A DNA stretch of 33,099 nucleotides from an uncultured Blautia sp. (GCA_938028845.1 CALIZJ010000237.1:1-33099), one strand, 5' to 3'; shown: positions 23,883 through 30,183, counted from the first letter of the stretch. Notes: generated by a model not told the origin, from the sequence alone. Program-made: numbers and translations.

Positions 23883-23945
23883 ATGAATTGCGGTGGTCGT
23901 CTTCGGACAACACCCGAAAAGAGCCTGATGCGTCGGGCTTTTTTC
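23883..23945 (+). ncRNA. Probable AbiF-associated small RNA
   Basis: About 63 nt between a promoter and a T-run. It contains one hairpin around a TTCG tetraloop (GTC-TTCG-GAC core near 23898-23910, extended with bulges to TGG/CCC) and a second hairpin AGCCTGA-TGCG-TCGGGCT (23922-23939) followed by TTTTTT, which is also the terminator. A conserved structured RNA beside abiF genes is known and catalogued as the AbiF RNA motif; in RNA-type toxin-antitoxins such an RNA restrains the toxin. I assign it from position and fold, not from a covariance search. The second hairpin could also work as a weak terminator in the opposite direction. Confidence 0.7.
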
Positions 23946-23952
23946 TATTGCA

Positions 23953-23993
23953 TTAAAATACTAACAGCCCTCTGTCTGGGTCATCATAGATAT
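23953..23993 (-). pseudogene. Remnant of a terminase large subunit 3' end
   Basis: On the minus strand this encodes IYDDPDRGLLVF and a stop, the same C-terminal peptide as the intact terminase (ending at 24701), but with several synonymous base changes (for example CTGTTAGTATTTTAA). It is fused directly to a portal 5' remnant in another frame. It is non-functional but diagnostic of a recombination junction. Confidence 0.9.
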
Positions 23994-24148
23994 TTCTCAT
24001 CCACACGCTCCCCGGAACTCGCGGTTCCGAAGAAATAGGTCTGTCCGGAGTCATGGACTCTGTCTGTCACCTCCGGAAGGCTTGCCCTGCCATCCATCTC
24101 AGGTCCATCCCTGGGCCGTCCAAAGCCCAGCCAGTTAAATAATCCCAT
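23994..24148 (-). pseudogene. Remnant of a portal gene 5' end
   Basis: On the minus strand it encodes MGLFNWLGFGRPRDGPEMDG...FFGTASSGERVDEK, the first 52 or so residues of the intact portal at 22792, with about 12 base differences in the ~148 bases compared. It keeps the original-looking GGAGGA ribosome site. It then stops at the join with the terminase remnant. The divergence means it came from a related phage, not from a fresh duplication. Confidence 0.95.
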
Positions 24149-24185
24149 AGGTTCTTCCTCCTTCAAAAATTCATAGAATTTTTAC

Positions 24186-24247
24186 TTGATAGTCCTGCTC
24201 CACTCTTGCATACTTAAAAGTAGGGATTTCTTACTTCCCTACTTAAG
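24186..24247 (+). promoter_or_regulatory. Promoter and operator of the AbrB-type gene
   Basis: TTGATA (24186-24191), 17 bp, CATACT (24209-24214). An inverted repeat CTTAAAAGTAGGG / CCCTACTTAAG (24213-24225 and 24237-24247) overlaps the start of transcription and suggests autorepression. Confidence 0.7.
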
Positions 24248-24263
24248 AAAGGAGTTATGATAA

Positions 24264-24647
24264 ATGCCAGAAATAAACATACTCGTAAGCGATGCTAAGG
24301 TCATGTCCAAAGGGCAGGTTACCATCCCCAAGAAGATTCGAGAGGCTCTCGGTGTTGCTCCGGGTGACCGGGTTACTTTTCTTGTCGATAACGGCTGTGT
24401 CAGAATCGTCAACTCCGCCATCTATACCCTGCAAAAGTTTCAGGAGCAAATGAAAGGCGAGGCAGAAAAAGCCGGCTTCACATCCGAAGAAGATATAGCT
24501 GAATGGATCACAAAGTCCCGCCGTGAGCTACATGACCTTCTGCAAGAAGGAATCCATGACATTAAGACGGAAAACACTCGGCCTTTCTCTGATGCAATGT
24601 CGGATATTCGCAGCGAAAGAAAAAACGCTGAACACAGTAAATCATAG
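24264..24647 (+). CDS. AbrB/MazE/SpoVT-type DNA-binding protein, apparently without a toxin
   Basis: 127 residues. The N-terminal swapped-hairpin domain is clear (VMSKGQVTIPKKIREALGVAPGDRVTFLVDNGCVRIVNSA). The C-terminal 70 residues are charged and helical (KFQEQMKGEAEKAGFTSEEDIAEWITKSRRELHDLL), as in antitoxins that dock a PIN toxin. AAAGGAG precedes the ATG. No PIN or other toxin frame follows in the 50 bases before the terminase 3' end, so it is an orphan regulator or antitoxin. It sits on the plus strand between the terminase end and a portal-start remnant, a second cargo in the same joint as abiF. Confidence 0.88.
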   Translation: MPEINILVSDAKVMSKGQVTIPKKIREALGVAPGDRVTFLVDNGCVRIVNSAIYTLQKFQEQMKGEAEKAGFTSEEDIAEWITKSRRELHDLLQEGIHDIKTENTRPFSDAMSDIRSERKNAEHSKS

Positions 24648-24700
24648 CCGAGTAGGCATGGATTTGTTCCCTTCTATTTTCACCCATACATATAACAGGA

Positions 24701-26329
24701 TCAGAACACAAGCAGCCCCCTGTCCGGGTCATCGTAGATGCTGCCATGACCGCCTTCGTTGCGGATACAGCGGTCAAGGGCCATAATCGCGGCCACGATG
24801 CCATCAATCTTCTCTGTGCTCTTCGCCTTCGTTGGCTTGATGTTCCCTGCCGGATCAGTATCGACCACCACATTCCCTGCCATCCAGCGCATAACCGGAT
24901 GACCACCGTGGATGATCCGGCCTTCCTTCAGGAGCTTTTCAAACTCCTTGGTCGGTGGGGACATGTCTTTATATCCTTGGCCGAAGGGGACTACGGTAAA
25001 TCCCATCCCCTCCAGATTCTGGGTCATCTGCACGGCTCCCCATCGGTCGAACGCGATCTCAAGGATGTGGTACTTTGTCCCCAGCTCCCCGATGAACTGT
25101 TCGATAAATCCGTAGTGGATCACATTTCCCTCCGTCGCCATCAGATATCCCTGCTGTTTCCACACATCGTAGGGGACGGATGCCCTCCGCACCCTCAGCG
25201 GAATCGTATCCTCCGGCACCCAGAAGAACGGGAGCATGATATATTTCTCATCCTCTGTCCTCGGCGGGAACATCAGCACAAAGGCTGTGATGTCACCGGT
25301 GCTGGAAAGGTCAAGGCCGGCGTAGCAGTCCCGGCCAAGAAGGGAATCCATATCGATTGGAAGGTTGCCCAGGTCGTAAACCTGTTCCGGAATGAACCGG
25401 GTCAGGCTTGACACCCACATGTTAAGTCTCAGCTGCTTAAAGACGTTCTCCTCGGCGGGGTTGTCCATGGTCTCCCGGTACATATCCCGGACTCGCTCAA
25501 TCTGGATCGTCTGCCCCAGGGAGGGGTTCGCCTTATACCAGTTCTCCTCATCGTGCCAGTCATCCTCATCGGCAAGGCCATACACCACAGGATAAAACGT
25601 GGGATCCACCCGCTTCCCTTCCAGGATATCCTTGGCCTTTGTGTGCAGCTCATAGCAGATCGACTCCCTGTCCGTGCCCGCCGTGGTGATCAGGAAATAC
25701 AGCGGCTGCTCTCTGGCATCACCAGAGCCCTTGGTCAGAACATCGTAGAGCTTGCGGTTTGGCTGGGCATGGACCTCATCGAGCACAAGCCCGGATACAT
25801 TCAGTCCGTGCTTGGTCGTCACCTCTGCGGACAGTACCTGGTAGAAACCGTTATTGTCATGGTTCACAATCCGCTTGGTCGCTCCCATGATCTTGGAACG
25901 TTTCATAAGCGCGTGAGTCATCTGCACCATCTGGTTAGCCACATCGAAAACGATGGATGCCTGCTGCCGATCAGCCGCAGCACCGTAGACCTCTGCGGAT
26001 GGCTCCCCATCCGCGTACAGAAGATACAGCGCCACCGCAGCAGCAAGCTCGCTCTTCCCGTTCTTCTTGCCTATCTCGACAAAAGCCGTGCGAAACTGCC
26101 GTTTTCCGCGTTCATCCACAATGCCAAAGATATCCCGGATGATCTGCTCCTGCCAGGGGAGCAGCCAGAACCGTTTTCCGGCCCACTTGCCCTTCGTGTG
26201 GCGCAGGTTCTCAATAAATAGCACAGCCCGTTCCGCTTTGGCCTTGTCATAATGCGATGTCGGCAGCATGAACGATGTCGGCTTGTAGTCTTTCAATTTT
26301 GGATATCCCCTTGGCCGTTTCTGTTCCAT
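24701..26329 (-). CDS. Terminase large subunit
   Basis: 542 residues, phage terminase_1 type. ATPase: Walker A-like GKKNGKS at 87-93 and Walker B LVLDE at 181-185, with coupling motif LITTAGT about 213-219. Nuclease domain: CYAGLDLSSTGD (metal-binding Asp about 340), EIAFDRWGAVQMTQNLE, and DGIVAAIMALDRCIR near the C-terminus. It packages and cuts phage DNA at the portal. The start has GGGGGAG upstream. The next gene upstream is not recognisable as a small terminase subunit, and a terminator lies just before it, so its promoter is not obvious. Confidence 0.96.
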   Translation of the reverse strand: MEQKRPRGYPKLKDYKPTSFMLPTSHYDKAKAERAVLFIENLRHTKGKWAGKRFWLLPWQEQIIRDIFGIVDERGKRQFRTAFVEIGKKNGKSELAAAVALYLLYADGEPSAEVYGAAADRQQASIVFDVANQMVQMTHALMKRSKIMGATKRIVNHDNNGFYQVLSAEVTTKHGLNVSGLVLDEVHAQPNRKLYDVLTKGSGDAREQPLYFLITTAGTDRESICYELHTKAKDILEGKRVDPTFYPVVYGLADEDDWHDEENWYKANPSLGQTIQIERVRDMYRETMDNPAEENVFKQLRLNMWVSSLTRFIPEQVYDLGNLPIDMDSLLGRDCYAGLDLSSTGDITAFVLMFPPRTEDEKYIMLPFFWVPEDTIPLRVRRASVPYDVWKQQGYLMATEGNVIHYGFIEQFIGELGTKYHILEIAFDRWGAVQMTQNLEGMGFTVVPFGQGYKDMSPPTKEFEKLLKEGRIIHGGHPVMRWMAGNVVVDTDPAGNIKPTKAKSTEKIDGIVAAIMALDRCIRNEGGHGSIYDDPDRGLLVF

Positions 26330-26361
26330 TGACCTCTCCCCCTTTCCGAAAAATCTGCATC

Positions 26362-26386
26362 AAAAAAGGGCCTCCGAAGAAGCCCT
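26362..26386 (-). terminator. Rho-independent terminator upstream of terminase
   Basis: On the minus strand AGGGCTTC-TTCG-GAGGCCCT is followed by TTTTTT. It ends the transcript of the 125-residue gene, leaving terminase without a clear promoter unless read-through occurs. Confidence 0.88.
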
Positions 26387-26410
26387 GTGGGTTACTGTGT
26401 GATTATGCTG

Positions 26411-26788
26411 TTACGCTGTGGGGCAGCCGGCATACTGCCAGGCTTCGTACTCGCCCGCAAGCTCCGCCTCCTCGATGACCTTCCAGAGGCTGATGAAGCG
26501 TGTCCGCTGCTCCGCGATCTCATCCGGTGTCCAGCTCTGGGGCGCTCCGCTTAAATCGCGGTAGGCGTCCATCTCGGCCTTTACCCGGAAGAAAAGGATG
26601 TTCATGACCGCCCACGCCTCGGCTCTGTTGCGGAGGATGTAATCCCTGCCCTCGCAGGCTCTGAGGATCGCCTCCTTCTCTCCGAAGGTGAGGCCCCGGT
26701 CCTTCCTGACCTCGGTCTCGATGGCCTGCAGCGCGTCCCGGCTCCCTGCCGCCTCGATCCTTGCTTTGTAGGCTTCTGTATTCGTCAT
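26411..26788 (-). CDS. Hypothetical protein upstream of terminase
   Basis: 125 residues, helical and charged (MTNTEAYKARIEAAGSRDALQAIETEVRKDRGLTFGEKEAILRACEGRDYILRNRAEAWAVMNIL...). I do not recognise a domain; no helix-turn-helix typical of small terminase subunits is evident, although the position would suit one. AAGGAGGG precedes the ATG. It has its own TTGCTA box promoter (26845-26900) and terminator, so it is a single-gene cassette. Confidence 0.78.
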   Translation of the reverse strand: MTNTEAYKARIEAAGSRDALQAIETEVRKDRGLTFGEKEAILRACEGRDYILRNRAEAWAVMNILFFRVKAEMDAYRDLSGAPQSWTPDEIAEQRTRFISLWKVIEEAELAGEYEAWQYAGCPTA

Positions 26789-26844
26789 GGCTTTTGCCCT
26801 CCTTGTGCTTGGTTCCGCTGGGGTTTTCCCCTTTGGTTGTGTGT

Positions 26845-26900
26845 ATATTACCGTCAGTGCCGAGATATAGCAAGTTAATTCCGAGCCATAATGTACACAA
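26845..26900 (-). promoter_or_regulatory. TTGCTA box promoter 1
   Basis: On the minus strand TTGTGTACATTATGGCTC (proximal half of the upstream dyad), TTGCTA (26873-26868), 17 bp ending GACGG, TAATAT (26850-26845). The leader to the ATG is about 57 nt. The distal dyad half is degenerate here. Confidence 0.7.
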
Positions 26901-26942
26901 TCTTTTGCCGCGAAATCTGGTGGATTTACAGCGTCCAGGCAG

Positions 26943-26977
26943 AAGAAAAGCGGCTGGGGGATCGCTCCCTCGCCGCC
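26943..26977 (-). terminator. Terminator after the 78-residue gene
   Basis: On the minus strand GGCGGCGAGGG pairs with CCCCAGCCGC, followed by TTTTCTTC. It lies just past the stop at 26984. Confidence 0.75.
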
Positions 26978-26983
26978 TCATCT

Positions 26984-27220
26984 TTAAAGGATGCCGCTTT
27001 CTTTCTCGTCCCAGATGTTACCGGCCGCGTCAACGTAAAGCCGGAGGTCTTCTTCCCGGTCGTAGGTGTCGTAAAGGTAATTTACCCTCCCCGTTGCCCG
27101 GAAGGTGTAGCTGTATGTGGTGCGGTACCAGTGGCAGCCGTTGTAATCCAGCTCGTAGGGGAAATCCTCTTCCCTCTGGTATTTTGCCTTGCCGTATCCG
27201 AATGCCTGCTCCTTTTTCAT
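26984..27220 (-). CDS. Small hypothetical protein (Tyr-rich)
   Basis: 78 residues (MKKEQAFGYGKAKYQREEDFPYELDYNGCHWYRTTYSYTFRATGRVNYLYDTYDREEDLRLYVDAAGNIWDEKESGIL). Tyr- and acid-rich, probably a small beta-fold; family unknown to me. GAAGGGAG lies before the ATG. It is flanked by TTGCTA box promoter 2 and a terminator, another single-gene cassette. Confidence 0.75.
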   Translation of the reverse strand: MKKEQAFGYGKAKYQREEDFPYELDYNGCHWYRTTYSYTFRATGRVNYLYDTYDREEDLRLYVDAAGNIWDEKESGIL

Positions 27221-27253
27221 GTGCTTGCGCTCCCTTCGTTTTTTGTTGTGTGT

Positions 27254-27332
27254 ATATTACCGTCAGGTGCGGATAATAGCAAGTCAATCCAAGCCATAAT
27301 GTACACAATCTTTTGCCCACAACATTGTGTAC
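27254..27332 (-). promoter_or_regulatory. TTGCTA box promoter 2 with perfect dyad
   Basis: A perfect 9-bp dyad GTACACAAT/ATTGTGTAC (27301-27332), then ATTATGGC, TTGCTA (27282-27277), 17 bp, TAATAT (27259-27254) on the minus strand. The dyad centre is about 35 bp upstream of TTGCTA. Confidence 0.75.
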
Positions 27333-27375
27333 TTTACAGCCTCCCCACAGGGGCAAAAGCAAAGACAGACACAAG

Positions 27376-27398
27376 CAAAAGGCCGGGTCATCCCAGCC
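27376..27398 (-). terminator. Terminator after the 59-residue gene
   Basis: On the minus strand GGCTGGG pairs with CCCGGCC (one G-T pair) around a 4-nt loop, followed by TTTTGCTT. Confidence 0.75.
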
Positions 27399-27419
27399 CC
27401 TTGCCTCTGCCAGCCTGCC

Positions 27420-27599
27420 TTACGCGAACTCAATGGTCAGCATCCCGTTTCCGATGAAGAAGTCGTTCTGCGTAAGCGGGTCTTCCAGGAAGGTCTCCTT
27501 CGCCTCGGCAAGCATCTCTTTCAGCCTCTCCTCACCGACCAGCTCCTTGACTGCCTTCCGTGTGATCTTCTTTCCGTTCAGGTAAAAATTTGTTCTCAT
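27420..27599 (-). CDS. Very small hypothetical protein
   Basis: 59 residues (MRTNFYLNGKKITRKAVKELVGEERLKEMLAEAKETFLEDPLTQNDFFIGNGMLTIEFA). Below common length cut-offs, but it has AGGGAG before the ATG, a box promoter 33 nt upstream and a hairpin terminator after the stop. The sequence FYLNGKKITRKAVKELVG...RLKEMLAEAKE, ending in MLTIEF, looks like a genuine small alpha/beta protein. Function unknown. Confidence 0.75.
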   Translation of the reverse strand: MRTNFYLNGKKITRKAVKELVGEERLKEMLAEAKETFLEDPLTQNDFFIGNGMLTIEFA

Positions 27600-27631
27600 A
27601 GTGTTTTCTCCCTTCGTTTTTTTGTAGCTGT

Positions 27632-27710
27632 ATATTACCGTCAGGTGCGGATAATAGCAAGTCGTATTGAAGCCATAATGTACACAAACATACGCACCAG
27701 GAATTGTGTA
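27632..27710 (-). promoter_or_regulatory. TTGCTA box promoter 3
   Basis: Dyad TACACAA/TTGTGTA (27681-27687, 27704-27710), TTGCTA (27660-27655), 17 bp, TAATAT (27637-27632) on the minus strand; dyad centre about 35 bp from TTGCTA. Confidence 0.75.
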
Positions 27711-27739
27711 TCTTATAGCCGTTTAAGGGGATGGGAACA

Positions 27740-27758
27740 GGGCCTCCATCGGAAGCCC
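27740..27758 (-). terminator. Hairpin after the 147-residue gene
   Basis: On the minus strand GGGCTTC pairs with GGAGGCCC (one G-T) around a short loop. No real T-run follows, so it may be a weak terminator or a processing hairpin. Confidence 0.45.
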
Positions 27759-27766
27759 CTCTGTGT

Positions 27767-28210
27767 TTACCAGTCCTCTCCATCCTCCTCGCAGTCCTCT
27801 TCCCACTCATCTTCTTCGTCCTCCCAGTCATCCACATCCTCGTATTTGTCTCTCAGGTCCCACATGTCGATGGTGGGGAGGGCGCGAAGCTCCGGATGCC
27901 CTTCCACGTAGTCGGCAACCGCTCCGGCGAGAAGGTCGAGGAGCTTCTCGTAGGCTTCCTCGCTATGGAGCCCCCAGATCGCTGCCGCCAGGTCGCTGAC
28001 CTCTTTGTTCCCTTTGTGGATCAGGAAGCGGGCTGCGGGGTTGCAGGTCTCCTTACCGTAGCCGATGCCCACCTGGTCACCGTCGTTGTAGAAGCGGTAT
28101 GCGATGCGGCCCATCGCCCTTACCAATTCTCCTGCAAGGTTCTCCGCCTTGCCGCTCGCCGGTACCAGTTCCTCAAAAAGCTTATTGGTTCGATCTTCAT
28201 TCTTCGTCAT
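27767..28210 (-). CDS. Hypothetical acidic protein
   Basis: 147 residues from the ATG at 28210 (MTKNEDRTNKLFEELVPASGKAENLAGELVRAMGRIAYRFYNDGDQVGIGYGKETCNPAARFLIHKG...). The start is chosen for GGAGG 8-9 nt upstream; the longer in-frame form runs back through the promoter box. The C-terminal 25 residues are nearly all Asp/Glu/Trp (DVDDWEDEEDEWEEDCEEDGEDW), a nucleic-acid-mimic-like tail. RIAYRFYNDGDQVGIGYGKETCNPAARFL resembles small phage or plasmid accessory proteins, but I cannot name the family. Confidence 0.75.
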   Translation of the reverse strand: MTKNEDRTNKLFEELVPASGKAENLAGELVRAMGRIAYRFYNDGDQVGIGYGKETCNPAARFLIHKGNKEVSDLAAAIWGLHSEEAYEKLLDLLAGAVADYVEGHPELRALPTIDMWDLRDKYEDVDDWEDEEDEWEEDCEEDGEDW

Positions 28211-28265
28211 GTTCGTGTCCTCCGTTTCGGTTTTTCCTTTGGGGCTTTCCCCTTTCGGTATGTGC

Positions 28266-28315
28266 ATATTACCGTCAGGTGCGGATAATAGCAAGTGAAT
28301 TAAGAGCCATAATGT
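28266..28315 (-). promoter_or_regulatory. TTGCTA box promoter 4
   Basis: On the minus strand GTGTACATTATGGCTC, TTGCTA (28294-28289), 17 bp, TAATAT (28271-28266). Upstream it shares an imperfect dyad (about 28313-28355) with a divergent plus-strand box. Confidence 0.72.
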
Positions 28316-28404
28316 ACACGATTATCAGCCCTGATCTGCGGCTTATCTTTGGTACATTTATGGCTCCGATATGACTTGATAAATGTGTGTTTTAGAGCGA
28401 ATAT
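28313..28404 (+). promoter_or_regulatory. TTGATA box promoter, plus strand
   Basis: GGTACATTTATGGCTC, then TTGATA (28376-28381), 17 bp, GAATAT (28399-28404). The downstream TACACAC is also shared with the minus-strand boxes. It drives the 72-residue gene divergently from box 4, with the shared dyad between them. Confidence 0.7.
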
Positions 28405-28446
28405 ACACACAACAAAACAAAGAAAACACACACGGAGGAAACCACC

Positions 28447-28665
28447 ATGAAAAAGAATTTTACCGAAATCGAAGAGATCATCGAAACCCGCATCGCACAG
28501 CTTTCCGAAGAATACGACCTTGACCGCTACGACATCGAGGACATCAGGCTGGAAGCCTACCAGGAAAACGGATGGAGCTGCGACCCCTTCCCCCTTGAGG
28601 ACGGGGATGAGGAAGAGGACGGCTGGATGGAGGAAGGTTGCCACTACCGCAGCATGGAAGAGTAG
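28447..28665 (+). CDS. Small acidic hypothetical protein, plus strand
   Basis: 72 residues (MKKNFTEIEEIIETRIAQLSEEYDLDRYDIEDIRLEAYQENGWSCDPFPLEDGDEEEDGWMEEGCHYRSMEE), strongly acidic. ACGGAGGA precedes the ATG, and its own promoter and terminator hairpins flank it. The N-terminal helix may form a small regulator or DNA-mimic protein; function unknown. It is the only plus-strand gene in the right-hand region. Confidence 0.78.
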   Translation: MKKNFTEIEEIIETRIAQLSEEYDLDRYDIEDIRLEAYQENGWSCDPFPLEDGDEEEDGWMEEGCHYRSMEE

Positions 28666-28688
28666 CTTGCCGAGGTAGGGATGAGCAT

Positions 28689-28742
28689 GAGGGACTTCTT
28701 TTAAAGAAGCCCTCCCACACAAGGGGAAGCCCCAAAGGGGCT
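28689..28742 (+). terminator. Two hairpins after the plus-strand small gene
   Basis: AGGGACTTC/GAAGCCCT (28689-28714) and AGCCCC-AAA-GGGGCT (28728-28742). Both are symmetric enough to act on either strand; T-runs are weak. The first stem belongs to the recurrent CTTC/GAAG terminator type. Confidence 0.55.
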
Positions 28743-28837
28743 GTTCCTCGTAGTTCCTACTCTTTGTTTCTTTCGTGTGTGTCAATATAACCAGTTTCCT
28801 GTCCATATCTTTGTGTGAGTTATTTTACACATACCGC

Positions 28838-28866
28838 TTGCTATCCTTGCAATCTTACGATAAGAT
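28838..28866 (+). promoter_or_regulatory. Promoter-like TTGCTA-17-TAAGAT, no downstream gene
   Basis: In the gene-free stretch 28743-28909, TTGCTA (28838-28843), 17 bp and TAAGAT (28861-28866) point right, antisense to the 64-residue gene. CACACAAAG and TTACACA dyad-like pieces lie near 28790-28832. It is possibly a degenerate member of the box family or an antisense start. Confidence 0.3.
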
Positions 28867-28871
28867 ACAGG

Positions 28872-28911
28872 AAAATGGAGGCGGGCCTGGATTTTTCCGG
28901 GCTCCCATTTT
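28872..28911 (-). terminator. Hairpin at the end of the DUF4314/GGCT operon
   Basis: AAAATGGGAGCCCGG pairs imperfectly with CAGGCCCGCCTCCATTTT, directly at the stop of the 64-residue gene, followed by TTTTCC on the minus strand. Confidence 0.6.
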
Positions 28912-29104
28912 AGCCTGGATCCCGCATTGCGCGGTACATGGCGGCGCGGTTCTTTGCCCGCGCCTTTTTCTTCAGGCCCCGCTTCCAGCGGCGGATCGTG
29001 ACCGCATTGCTGTTATTCCGTGACCAGGAATAATGGTCCAGGATAAAGTGCCCGCCATGCTCCGCTTCCCCGTATGCCCTCATCCTCCTGTGACCGTTTT
29101 TCAT
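28910..29104 (-). CDS. Small basic hypothetical protein
   Basis: 64 residues from the ATG at 29104 (MKNGHRRMRAYGEAEHGGHFILDHYSWSRNNSNAVTIRRWKRGLKKKARAKNRAAMYRAMRDPG). The ATG overlaps the stop of the DUF4314 gene (ATGA), showing translational coupling. A strongly basic C-terminal half (RRWKRGLKKKARAKNRAAMYRAMR) suggests nucleic-acid binding. Family not recognised. Confidence 0.72.
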   Translation of the reverse strand: MKNGHRRMRAYGEAEHGGHFILDHYSWSRNNSNAVTIRRWKRGLKKKARAKNRAAMYRAMRDPG

Positions 29105-29559
29105 TCCACCCATCCCTTCTTCACAATCCACCAATCCGATAGTCCCTTACGTTCCATGAGGCCGGCGTACTCCAGAGCCTCTGCCGTGCCGCAGCTTTCA
29201 CAGACTGTGATGTCTGCCCTGCGGCTTAAAGCGAGGAGACGGTTTGCTGGTTCCTCACACACCCCGCACCTGGGGCAGTGCGCGCCCCTGTGTCGGCTTT
29301 TCCCAAACCAGCCGAGGCTTTTCCTGATCTCTTCATCAGAAGCCACACGGTGGCATGTGTCGGCCCCAAAAGCGACGCTGAGTGACCCTCCCGTATCCCA
29401 GGAAGCCAGGACATTTCCGGCATCGTCCACTCCCCGGCAAACGCCCTGGGTTCCTGGCTTTGGCGCCTGGACGTCATCCATACAGTCCAAAACGATCCGG
29501 CAGCCCTTTGGGAACCTCTCCCTTAAGTTTTTCAGTTCTTCCTTAGTGGGAAATCGCAT
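29101..29559 (-). CDS. DUF4314 protein with C-terminal zinc-binding region
   Basis: 152 residues. The N-terminal 70 residues match DUF4314 (LRERFPKGCRIVLDCMDDVQAPKPGTQGVCRGVDDAGNVLASWDTGGSLSVAFGADTCHRV), a small SH3-like fold common in Firmicutes mobile elements. The C-terminal part has paired cysteines (CPRCGVCEE ... CESCGTAEAL), likely one zinc site, an unusual addition to this family. It overlaps the upstream GGCT gene by 17 nt and the downstream small gene by 4 nt, so the three form one operon. Confidence 0.85.
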   Translation of the reverse strand: MRFPTKEELKNLRERFPKGCRIVLDCMDDVQAPKPGTQGVCRGVDDAGNVLASWDTGGSLSVAFGADTCHRVASDEEIRKSLGWFGKSRHRGAHCPRCGVCEEPANRLLALSRRADITVCESCGTAEALEYAGLMERKGLSDWWIVKKGWVE

Positions 29560-30064
29560 GGTTCTTCTCCTTTCTCGCGGGGATCGTCAGGCTGCATGTT
29601 CCGAGCCTCCGGATGGCTTCCTCACGGCCGGTGCTGTCGGCAAGTGCCTGCTCTAAGATGTGCATCGGGAAATGAAAATCCCGGTAACCGTCTGCCAGTA
29701 CCTTGTAGTATCCCGGTGATGGCTCCCTCAATTCATGCCCATCCGCCATGACATAGACCATCGCGGTAAGCGGTACCGGCTCCCCACCACCGATGGGAAA
29801 CACCTCCACCGGGAGTTCCCTTTTGTAGTAGTAGGACGGGCAGCCTTCGTAGCGGTCGAGCCGCTTCTCATCCTCCCCGGAGATCTCCCACACCAGCACC
29901 GGTGTGTTTTTCTTCGGGTTTTCCTCAATGGTGGCGTGTACCTTAAAGAGCAGCTGCCAGCCGATAAGGATTGCCGTCCCCGCGATCTTCGCGTCCGGGG
30001 TCCTAAATGCCATCTGCTCCCTTGAGAGGTTGCTGCCGTAGGCGATGTAATAACGTTTCTTCAT
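29543..30064 (-). CDS. Gamma-glutamylcyclotransferase-fold (AIG2-like) protein 1
   Basis: 173 residues. MKKRYYIAYGSNLSREQMAFRTPDAKIAGTAILIGWQLLF has the substrate loop YGSNLS; DEKRLDRYEGCPSYYYKRELPVEV carries the Glu expected as general acid/base. Family members open gamma-glutamyl linkages by cyclisation to 5-oxoproline. It is first in an operon with the DUF4314 and basic proteins, driven by the TTGATA box at 30107. Together with the amidoligases nearby it suggests making and breaking of gamma-glutamyl or similar amide bonds. Confidence 0.9.
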   Translation of the reverse strand: MKKRYYIAYGSNLSREQMAFRTPDAKIAGTAILIGWQLLFKVHATIEENPKKNTPVLVWEISGEDEKRLDRYEGCPSYYYKRELPVEVFPIGGGEPVPLTAMVYVMADGHELREPSPGYYKVLADGYRDFHFPMHILEQALADSTGREEAIRRLGTCSLTIPARKEKNHAISH

Positions 30065-30106
30065 GATCTCTTCACTCCTTTTTCTGTTTTCCTTTTCGGT
30101 AGTCGT

Positions 30107-30183
30107 ATATTCGCTCTAAAGCAGATGATTATCAAGTCATATCCGCGCCATAGACCACACAAAGATGTGCGGACAGTTTTGTG
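30107..30183 (-). promoter_or_regulatory. TTGATA box promoter, GGCT/DUF4314 operon
   Basis: Dyad CACAAA/TTTGTG (30158-30163, 30178-30183) with its centre about 35 bp before TTGATA (30135-30130), 17 bp, GAATAT (30112-30107) on the minus strand. Confidence 0.72.

Noticed and set aside
23984..24166. A 60-residue gene beginning MKEEEPMGLFNWLG
   Set aside because: It is the truncated 5' end of a portal gene that stops at a recombination junction, so it is a remnant rather than a gene.
28300..28806. 168-codon open frame on the minus strand
   Set aside because: It runs over the plus-strand 72-residue gene and its promoter and terminator; the translation (PLWGFPLCG...) reads hairpin DNA and has no ribosome site.
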